The notes beneath the pieces were generated by a model. It did no database searches and was not told the origin of the DNA. It saw nothing but the letters and a program-made list of their open reading frames with translations. DNA of 13,370 nt from Bacillota bacterium (GTDB lineage: Bacteria; Bacillota_E; Symbiobacteriia; Symbiobacteriales; Symbiobacteriaceae): contig QGVE01000070.1 of assembly GCA_003242675.1 (NCBI GenBank), forward strand, positions 1 to 13,370. The letters are read 5' to 3'. Shown here in pieces: positions 6,465 through 11,802 of this stretch (positions within the stretch are counted from its first letter, which is position 1; each line of letters opens with the position of its first letter). Both the position numbers and the translations under genes were made by a program.

Positions 6465-6926
6465 ATGGCTACCCCGAGCATGGAAGATTACGTCGAGAAG
6501 ATCTACGAACTCATCCAGTCGAAGGGCTACGCCCGGGTGAGCGACATCGCCACGGAGCTGAACCTGCAGCCCTCTTCCGTCACGAAGATGGTGCAGAAGC
6601 TCGCCGAAGCGGGTTATATCCATTACGAACGCTACCGCGGGCTGGTCCTCACCCCTGCGGGCTTGATGCTGGGTGAGCAAATGAAAGGCCGGCACACCAT
6701 GCTGGCGGAGTTTCTCCGCACCATCGGCGTGCCGGAAGAGGTCATCGAGGTGGACGTGGAGGGCATCGAGCACCACGTCAGCCCGGCCACCGTGCGCTGC
6801 ATACAGGACCTGACCTCGTTCCTGCAGGAGAACGAGGACGTCCGCGCGGCCCTGGACGCCCACCGGCGGCGCCGCCGCGCGCTGGAAGAGGCCAGGCAGG
6901 CGGAGCGGGAGCCGGCCGAGGCCTGA
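6465..6926 (+). CDS. mntR: Manganese-responsive transcriptional regulator MntR (DtxR family)
   Basis: Cytoplasmic metalloregulator that binds DNA when loaded with Mn(II), usually shutting off manganese uptake genes. The start at ATG 6465 gives MATPSMEDY, lining up with the Bacillus MntR N-terminus, and GAGG lies 6 nt upstream. ATG 6453 is possible but badly placed relative to any ribosome binding site. With this start all six MntR metal ligands fall at the known Bacillus positions: Asp8, Glu11, His77, Glu99, Glu102 and His103. The winged helix (about 1-70) keeps KGYARVSDIA and PSSVTKMVQKL, and the dimerisation domain keeps VEGIEHHVS. There is no SH3-like third domain, as in MntR and unlike DtxR. 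The Arg/Glu-rich tail after about residue 130 is a little longer than in Bacillus (153 versus about 142 residues). It converges on the exporter gene with an 8-bp gap. Confidence 0.95.
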   Translation: MATPSMEDYVEKIYELIQSKGYARVSDIATELNLQPSSVTKMVQKLAEAGYIHYERYRGLVLTPAGLMLGEQMKGRHTMLAEFLRTIGVPEEVIEVDVEGIEHHVSPATVRCIQDLTSFLQENEDVRAALDAHRRRRRALEEARQAEREPAEA

Positions 6927-6934
6927 CGCGGCCG

Positions 6935-8140
6935 CTAGGCCGTGAGCTCCGGCTCGCGGCGCTGCTGGACGCGCGCCCGCACGCTGGTCCAGCACCACCC
7001 GGCGGCAAAGAGCAGCAGCAGGGCGGTGGTCGGGAAGACCCAGCGGATGCCCAGCCGGTCGCCCATCACGCCGCCCAGAGGCGGCCCCAGCATGGCCCCG
7101 ACGTTGAACGCTGACTGGTGGAGGCCGAACGCCTTGCCCCGCTGGTCCCGCGGGACCGTTCCGGCGATCAGGGCGGAGATGCCGGGGGTGACGGCAGCCA
7201 GGGCGAGGCCCGCGAGCAGGCGGAAGATGCCCATGCCCAGGCCGCTCTGCACGAAGGCCTGTGGAATCGTGAACAGGGCGCCGGCCAGAAGGCCGATCGT
7301 GACCGTGGTCGTGTAGCCCCACCGGTCGCCGAGCCGCGCCCACACCGGCGCGGCCACCACGAAGGCGATGCCCGGCACCGCGTAGATGACGCCGGCCATC
7401 CAGTTGGGGCTGCCGGACCCCAGCAGCTCGCGGATGTAGGGGATCAGGACCGGCTCCATCGCCGACTGCGACATCTGCAGGAGCAGGGCCATGGTCAGCA
7501 CGGCGAGCAGCGGCCCTCCCTGCAGCACCTGCCGCATGTCGCCCAGCAGGTGCACCTCCTGCTGCGCCTTCCGCTGGAACCGCTCCCGGACGGCGAACAG
7601 CACCAGCAGGGTCGCGGCGTACACGGCCACGCCGCTCAGGGCCATGGCGTTGCGGATGCCGATCAGGTCGGCGAGCAGTCCGCCGAGCATCGGCCCGATG
7701 ATCGATCCGGCCTGGCTGCCCGTCGCCACCAGCGACAGCGCCTGGCCGATGTGCCGCTCCGGGGTGGTCGTGGCCACCAGGGCCGTGGCCGTGGGGATAA
7801 AGCCGGTGAGCGCGCCGATCATCATGCGGACGCCCAGCAGCTGATACGGGTTGCGCACGAAGGCCATGAGCACGTAAGAGGTGCCCAGGAAGACGCCGGC
7901 GCGGATCATCATCGCCTTGCGGCCCCAGCGGTCGCCCAGCGCGCCCCAGAGCGGGGCGGTCACCGCCGAGAAGCCGGAGTTGACTGCGCCAAGGATGCCC
8001 GCCCAGACGGTGTAGCCCACCGTCACGCCCAGCTCTTCGCTGAGGAAGACCGGCATGAAGGGCATGACCATGGTCCAGGCCGCAGACGCAATAAAGACCG
8101 CTGTCCAGAGGACGAGTACGTTTCTCTGCCACGACTCCAT
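6935..8140 (-). CDS. MFS transporter, DHA1 drug:H+ antiporter type, MdtG-like
   Basis: Twelve-helix inner-membrane transporter of 401 residues, the usual length. Motif A appears as GALGDRWGRKA (67-77) with a degenerate second copy ARLGDRWG (268-275). An antiporter motif C-like stretch GSQAGSIIGPMLGG lies at 141-154, and GAMLGPPLGG repeats it in the second half (348-357). The N-terminus SWQRNVLVLW and the PFMPVFL segment resemble E. coli MdtG, a proton-driven drug exporter. The substrate here is unknown. ATG 8140 is chosen because the first helix follows directly. The only purine run, AAGAAGG, is about 12 nt upstream, so translation initiation may be weak. The frame is open further upstream, but that region holds the promoter. 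It is convergent with mntR. A manganese link is possible from position only, since MntR targets are normally metal importers or CDF exporters. Confidence 0.93.
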   Translation of the reverse strand: MESWQRNVLVLWTAVFIASAAWTMVMPFMPVFLSEELGVTVGYTVWAGILGAVNSGFSAVTAPLWGALGDRWGRKAMMIRAGVFLGTSYVLMAFVRNPYQLLGVRMMIGALTGFIPTATALVATTTPERHIGQALSLVATGSQAGSIIGPMLGGLLADLIGIRNAMALSGVAVYAATLLVLFAVRERFQRKAQQEVHLLGDMRQVLQGGPLLAVLTMALLLQMSQSAMEPVLIPYIRELLGSGSPNWMAGVIYAVPGIAFVVAAPVWARLGDRWGYTTTVTIGLLAGALFTIPQAFVQSGLGMGIFRLLAGLALAAVTPGISALIAGTVPRDQRGKAFGLHQSAFNVGAMLGPPLGGVMGDRLGIRWVFPTTALLLLFAAGWCWTSVRARVQQRREPELTA

Positions 8141-8171
8141 CGCTACATGGCGCCTTCTTTCGGTGCGATAG

Positions 8172-8198
8172 TAAACACCGTTGACGAATTGACTATAG
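8172..8198 (+). promoter_or_regulatory. Possible flagellar (SigD-type) promoter for the FliN-like gene
   Basis: TAAA at 8172-8175, then 15 bp, then GACTATAG at 8191-8198. The Bacillus SigD consensus is TAAA-N15-GCCGATAT, so the -35 and spacing fit and the -10 matches at 5 of 8 positions. It points at the FliN-like gene 119 nt downstream, a plausible client. It lies across the -10 of the oppositely directed exporter promoter, so the two could interfere. The match is imperfect and could be chance. Confidence 0.25.
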
Positions 8199-8220
8199 AA
8201 CAGATTTCCGGGATTGTCTA
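8192..8220 (-). promoter_or_regulatory. Strong sigma-A promoter for the MFS exporter
   Basis: On the minus strand, TAGACA (8220-8215) is followed after 17 bp by TATAGT (8197-8192); each hexamer matches consensus at 5 of 6 positions. Transcription would begin near 8185, leaving a leader of about 45 nt. A TTGAC direct repeat (8181-8185 and 8189-8193) covers the -10 and start region and could hold a regulator. Confidence 0.65.
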
Positions 8221-8316
8221 CGGGCAGCGCGGGAAAATGCGCAACCCGGCAGGAAATCCAACATGAGAGGTCGAAAGATTTAGGGATTTGAATGCTCGGA
8301 AAAGGAGAGAGCCGTC

Positions 8317-8973
8317 TTGGCCGAAAAGCTGACCCAAGCCGAAATCGACGCCCTGGTTGCCAGCCTGCTGGCCGCAGAGAACGCCGAAAAGAAGGCTGCG
8401 GAGCCAAAGGCCGGCCAGGAGTCGCCTGCCCCCGCCTCCCCTGCCTCTGCCGCTGCCGAACAGCCGGCGCAGGCGGCCCCGGCGGATTTTGCGTCGATCC
8501 AGGACCTGGGCCCCGTGACCCAGGAGGAGCTGGACGCCGCCGTGGCGGCTGCGCGCGCCGCCAGGCAGTCGGCGAGTGGTGCAGTGGCCGCGGAGATCGC
8601 CGTGACGGCGACGCCCGCCGCGCCGGCCGGCTCGTCCCTGCAGAGCCCGGCGCCCACGCCCGCCCAGCCCTCCGCCCCGGCGGGCAAGGCCGGCACTGCG
8701 CCCGCGATGCGCCTCCCGCCCGGGCTGCGCGGGGTGCTGCTCGACATCGAGCTCACCCTGAGCGTGGAGCTCGGCAAGGCCCGGCTGCCGCTGGGCGAGA
8801 TCCTGTCCATGGGGCCGGGCTCGGTCATCACCCTGGACCGGATGGCCAGCGAGCCCCTGGACGTGAAGGTGAACGGCCTGCCGGCGATGAAAGCGGAGGT
8901 CATCGCCATCGGCGAGAAGTACGGCATCCGGATCGTGGAGTCCAGGCTCCCCAACTACGCGGCGGCCTCGTGA
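8317..8973 (+). CDS. FliN-like flagellar motor switch protein with N-terminal CheY-P-docking-type peptide and long Ala/Pro linker
   Basis: 218 residues. The C-terminal domain (about 138-210) is a clear FliN/SpoA (FliMN_C) fold: LSVELGKARLPLGEIL, GPGSVITLDR, EPLDVKVNG, KYGIRIVE. This domain builds the flagellar C-ring. The N-terminus has LTQAEIDALVASLL (5-18), like the LSQDEIDALL peptide by which FliM and FliY bind CheY-P. A second related segment, VTQEELDAAVAAA, lies at 67-79. Between and after them the chain is Ala/Pro/Gln-rich (about 25-130) and probably disordered. The CheC-like phosphatase domain of FliY is absent, so this is neither a standard FliY (about 380 residues) nor a bare FliN (about 100-140). 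The start is TTG 8317, with AAGGAGA 8 nt upstream. No other flagellar gene is adjacent; a terminator follows and a chemoreceptor lies about 0.7 kb on. Confidence 0.9.
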   Translation: MAEKLTQAEIDALVASLLAAENAEKKAAEPKAGQESPAPASPASAAAEQPAQAAPADFASIQDLGPVTQEELDAAVAAARAARQSASGAVAAEIAVTATPAAPAGSSLQSPAPTPAQPSAPAGKAGTAPAMRLPPGLRGVLLDIELTLSVELGKARLPLGEILSMGPGSVITLDRMASEPLDVKVNGLPAMKAEVIAIGEKYGIRIVESRLPNYAAAS

Positions 8974-8992
8974 TGGCGGTTCGCGCGGCGAT

Positions 8993-9030
8993 CGGGCGGT
9001 GCCCGGTGAGGCACCGCCCGCCTTCTTTCT
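8993..9030 (+). terminator. Rho-independent terminator of the FliN-like gene
   Basis: A perfect 11-bp stem, CGGGCGGTGCC (8993-9003) and GGCACCGCCCG (9010-9020), has a 6-nt loop and is followed by CCTTCTTTCT. It begins 20 nt after the stop codon. Confidence 0.85.
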
Positions 9031-9120
9031 GTGGTCGGCGCGATCCAGCACCGGCAGCGCCGCGGTCGTGGCGTGAGGCGGGATGAGCCGCGGGTCCGCG
9101 GGGCCGGAGCCTTTCAGCGC

Positions 9121-9154
9121 GAAAAGCGGCCACCCAAATGGCGACCGCTTCTCG
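9121..9154 (-). terminator. Rho-independent terminator of the zinc-ribbon gene
   Basis: Read on the minus strand, AAGCG and CGCTT pair outside (9150-9146 with 9128-9124), and GCCA with TGGC inside a TTTGGG loop, with a small bulge on one arm. The 3' arm ends in CGCTTTTCG. It lies 23 nt past the stop of the gene ending at 9177, in the right direction. The U-tract is short, so efficiency is uncertain. Confidence 0.65.
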
Positions 9155-9176
9155 AAGGTGCGCGAACGGAAACTGC

Positions 9177-9458
9177 TTACTTGTCCGGGGGGACAAGCCG
9201 GGCGCCGCAGTACGGGCAGACCCGCGGCCGGAACTCCACCCCCAGCCCCTTCTGGCACGCCGGGCAGCGCCAGTCCCGCCAGATGACGAGGAGGGCACCG
9301 ATCAGGACCACCAGCAGGGTGATCATCCCGTACCGGTCGCCGAAGATCTGGCCGATCGCCGAAGCGCCGACGAACATCAGCACCGCTGCCGCAATCAGGG
9401 TCGCGATGAACCGGCGCCGCCTTTGTTCAACCAGCTGCCACATCTCTTCCGGTGTCAC
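9177..9458 (-). CDS. Small two-pass membrane protein with C-terminal zinc ribbon
   Basis: 93 residues. An N-terminal amphipathic, Arg-rich segment (MTPEEMWQLVEQRRRR) is followed by two membrane helices (about 17-39 and 45-60). A zinc ribbon made of CPAC (Cys65, Cys68) and CPYC (Cys81, Cys84), with a 12-residue spacing between the pairs, follows. By the positive-inside rule both ends probably face the cytoplasm. The GTG start at 9458 has GGAGGGGG 8 nt upstream. It has its own promoter and terminator, and so is likely a single-gene unit, divergent from the chemoreceptor. I do not recognise a named family. Zinc-ribbon membrane proteins of this kind have no single known role, so no function is assigned. 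Confidence 0.88.
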   Translation of the reverse strand: MTPEEMWQLVEQRRRRFIATLIAAAVLMFVGASAIGQIFGDRYGMITLLVVLIGALLVIWRDWRCPACQKGLGVEFRPRVCPYCGARLVPPDK

Positions 9459-9495
9459 TCGGCAGGCCCCCTCCTGTCAAGCTACACCCATAAAC

Positions 9496-9525
9496 ACTAT
9501 AACCCATTAAACTTTGCCAATTCAA
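9496..9525 (-). promoter_or_regulatory. Sigma-A promoter for the zinc-ribbon gene, overlapped by an inverted repeat
   Basis: On the minus strand, TTGAAT (9525-9520) and TATAGT (9501-9496) are spaced by 18 bp. The -10 matches 5 of 6 and the -35 matches the first four bases. The -35 falls inside a perfect inverted repeat, CCAATT-C-AATTGG at 9517-9529, which is placed like an operator. Confidence 0.5.
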
Positions 9526-9577
9526 TTGGGATGGGCCACCAGCCTCTACACCCGACTGACGCCAGCGGCTGCAAGGA

Positions 9578-9592
9578 TTACGTAACACGTAA
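9578..9592. repeat. Inverted repeat TTACG-N5-CGTAA upstream of the chemoreceptor gene
   Basis: TTACG (9578-9582) and CGTAA (9588-9592) flank TAACA; the same stretch also reads as ACGTAAC twice in a row. It lies in the AT-rich part of the 227-bp spacer between the zinc-ribbon start (9458) and the chemoreceptor start (9686). Apart from this, CCAATT-C-AATTGG at 9517-9529 and the minus-strand promoter, I see no gene or convincing plus-strand promoter in that spacer. Confidence 0.4.
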
Positions 9593-9685
9593 CTTTGCTC
9601 ATGCGAAAAATTACGCTGAAGGTCGTTTTCCTCCCTGCATCCAATTATGGGAAATAAACCGCTCGACGTTGGAGGCGAGTGGAGG

Positions 9686-11530
9686 ATGCGTTGGACGATC
9701 GGCAGAAAGTTCGCGGCAGCCGCCACCTCCGTGCTCTCCCTGCTGCTGCTGGCGGGCGGCCTCGGCTTGCGGGCCCAAGCCATCCAGCGGGATCACTACG
9801 ACAGGCTGGCCAACGACCTGCGGATGGCCCAGGTCCACAGCGCCCGGCTGGAGGCGGCCGTGCGGGGCCAGGCCCAGTCCATGCTGGGGTACGCGGTCGG
9901 CATGCCCAACGCGCAGACCGACTACCTCACCTACCTGGCCGAGACCCAGGGCGCCGTCTCCCTGCTGGAGGCCCGTGCATCCGGCGACGCGGAGCTCGCC
10001 AACCTGGTGGGCAGCGTGCGCGACGCGGGCCAGCGCTTCGACGCACACGCCCAGAAGACCTTCCAGATGAACGCCGAGGACGCCCATGACGCCCTGCCCA
10101 CGCTCACCGCGCGGCTGAGCGAGTACCGCTCAGCCGCGCAGGCGGTGTCAGGGTACTTGGAGAAGCTGGCCAACGACGTGGTGCGAGCGGCTGACCAGGA
10201 GGTCCAGCGCATCCAGTACATCGCCATCCCGCTGGTGTGCGTGAGCCTGCTCCTGACCGCCGTGGTCGCAACGATGCTGGCCCGCGGGATTGCGGGCCCC
10301 CTGGGACAGGTGGCGCAAGTGGCCGGCCGGGTGGCCGACGGCGACCTCACGGTCCCAGAGGTGAAAGTCGAGACCCAGGACGAGATCGGGATGATGGGCC
10401 GGTCGGTGAATGCGATGGTGCGCGGCCTGCGCGCCCTCATCGCCCAGGTCGCGGAGTCCGGCCAGCAGGCCACCCAGTGGGCGGAAGAGCTCAGGAACAC
10501 CACGGCGGCCATGTCCGAATCGTCCCGCCAGGTGGCCGACGCCATCAGCGAGATCGCACAGGGCACGGCCACCCAGTCGCAGGCGGCGGCCGCCAGCCTG
10601 CAGCAGGTGCGGGAGCTGCGGCAGGCCATCGGGCAGATTGCGGCCGGGGCCCAGCGGCAGGCCCAGCAGGCGGAAGCGGTGGCCGCCGACGCCCAGCAGA
10701 TGATGAACAGCCTGAGCGACGTGGCGGAGAAGTCTGCGGTGATGCGGCAGATCGCCGAGCAGACCCTTTCCACCGCGCAATCGGGCAAGCGGGTGGTGGA
10801 CGAGTCGCTGTCCGCCATGCAGGCCATCCGAAGCAGCGTGCAGCACTCCGCCGAGCTGGTGGCCAAGCTGGGCGACCTCTCCGGCCAGATCGGGGTCATC
10901 ACCGATGCCATCACCGAGATCGCGGATCAGACCAACCTGCTCGCCCTCAACGCCGCCATCGAGGCCGCCCGCGCCGGCGACCAGGGCCGGGGCTTCGCCG
11001 TGGTGGCCGAGGAGGTCCGCCACCTGGCGGAGCGGGTCGCCTCCTCCGCCGGCGACATCGCCCAGCTGATCGACCAGATCCGCACGGCCACGGCCCGGGC
11101 CGTGAGCGGAATCACCGAGGTGCGCGAGCAGGTGCAGAAGGGCGCCCGGCTGGCGGAGGACGGCGGGCGCGCCCTGCAGGAGATCGTGGGGATGGTCGAG
11201 GAGACCACCGGCCATGTGACGGCCATCTCCGAGGCGTCCACGCGCCTCGTCACGGTCAGACAGGGCATTCAGAAGGCCATCGACGAGATGGCGGCCATCT
11301 CCGGCGAGCACACCGCCGCGACCGAGGAGATGGCGCGCACCGCCCAGCTCGTCGCGGAGGCCTTTGAAACCATCGCCGCCACGGCGGAGCAGACGGCCGC
11401 CGCCAGCCAGAAGGTCGCCGCCTCCTCCGAGGAACTGACCGCCGGCATCGAGCAGGTCAGCCACTCCGCGCGGCAGCTCGCCGACCTGGCGGGGGAGCTC
11501 GGCGGGCACATCGGGCGGTTCCGGACGTGA
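9686..11530 (+). CDS. Methyl-accepting chemotaxis protein (two-TM, HAMP, signalling domain)
   Basis: Membrane chemoreceptor of 614 residues that controls CheA through CheW. In order: TM1 (about 9-28); an all-helical extracellular ligand domain (about 30-175, probably four-helix-bundle type); TM2 (about 178-199); HAMP (about 200-253) with the D-E-I-G element at 232-235; a long coiled-coil adaptation region; and the hairpin tip (about 405-455) with DQTNLLALNAAIEAARAG and GRGFAVVAEEVR. The arms either side of the tip are each about 170-185 residues. Gln/Glu-Ala-rich segments (for example 293-335 and 545-590) are likely methylation sites. It ends in GHIGRFRT with no CheR-tethering pentapeptide. 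ATG 9686 is chosen over ATG 9647 because GGAGG lies 10 nt upstream (a second abuts the ATG) and TM1 follows at once. The ligand is unknown. Confidence 0.95.
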   Translation: MRWTIGRKFAAAATSVLSLLLLAGGLGLRAQAIQRDHYDRLANDLRMAQVHSARLEAAVRGQAQSMLGYAVGMPNAQTDYLTYLAETQGAVSLLEARASGDAELANLVGSVRDAGQRFDAHAQKTFQMNAEDAHDALPTLTARLSEYRSAAQAVSGYLEKLANDVVRAADQEVQRIQYIAIPLVCVSLLLTAVVATMLARGIAGPLGQVAQVAGRVADGDLTVPEVKVETQDEIGMMGRSVNAMVRGLRALIAQVAESGQQATQWAEELRNTTAAMSESSRQVADAISEIAQGTATQSQAAAASLQQVRELRQAIGQIAAGAQRQAQQAEAVAADAQQMMNSLSDVAEKSAVMRQIAEQTLSTAQSGKRVVDESLSAMQAIRSSVQHSAELVAKLGDLSGQIGVITDAITEIADQTNLLALNAAIEAARAGDQGRGFAVVAEEVRHLAERVASSAGDIAQLIDQIRTATARAVSGITEVREQVQKGARLAEDGGRALQEIVGMVEETTGHVTAISEASTRLVTVRQGIQKAIDEMAAISGEHTAATEEMARTAQLVAEAFETIAATAEQTAAASQKVAASSEELTAGIEQVSHSARQLADLAGELGGHIGRFRT

Positions 11531-11555
11531 AGGGACAGCATGGCTAACGCCATCG

Positions 11556-11592
11556 GCCGCCGCTGGCGCACCAGCGGCGGCTGTTTCCTTGT
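11556..11592 (+). terminator. Rho-independent terminator of the chemoreceptor gene
   Basis: A perfect 11-bp stem, GCCGCCGCTGG (11556-11566) and CCAGCGGCGGC (11571-11581), has a CGCA tetraloop, then TGTTTCCTTGT. It starts 25 nt after the stop codon. Confidence 0.85.
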
Positions 11593-11691
11593 CGCTGTCT
11601 GCACACTAGATGTATCCCACGAGACGGAGCCGACGAGTCCCGGCCCTCGTCACGGGTCGGCGCATTACAGGCTTCCGCGCCGGCCGTGGCC

Positions 11692-11720
11692 TTGACGCTC
11701 TTCTGGCACCAAAGTACAAT
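11692..11720 (+). promoter_or_regulatory. Sigma-A promoter of prfC
   Basis: TTGACG (11692-11697) and TACAAT (11715-11720), each 5 of 6 to consensus, are spaced by exactly 17 bp. Predicted transcription start is near 11727, giving a leader of about 75 nt. Between the chemoreceptor terminator and this promoter (11593-11691) I see nothing clear. Confidence 0.7.
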
Positions 11721-11747
11721 ATGGGAGTTCCTTGTGCTCACATCGCC

Positions 11748-11780
11748 GTGCCGCACCCGGTGCGCACGGCACTTTGCTGT
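11748..11780 (+). promoter_or_regulatory. Hairpin in the prfC leader, attenuator-like
   Basis: GTGCCG (11748-11753) pairs with CGGCAC (11767-11772) around an inner GCAC-CCG-GTGC possibility, and TTTGCTGTT follows. It lies inside the predicted leader, between the promoter and the start codon. The U-run is broken, so it may be a weak terminator, a stabilising hairpin or chance. I do not recognise it as a known riboswitch. Confidence 0.3.
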
Positions 11781-11802
11781 TCGAAAGGGCGGATCGACAC
11801 CG

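Noticed and set aside
8141..8407. 89-residue N-terminal extension of the MFS exporter
   Set aside because: The region contains the exporter's own -35 and -10 elements and the start of the FliN-like gene on the other strand. The extension is not MFS-like.
9459..9685. Riboswitch (cyclic-di-GMP, cobalamin or TPP) in the chemoreceptor leader
   Set aside because: I looked for the conserved cores of these classes in this spacer and did not find them; only short inverted repeats are present.
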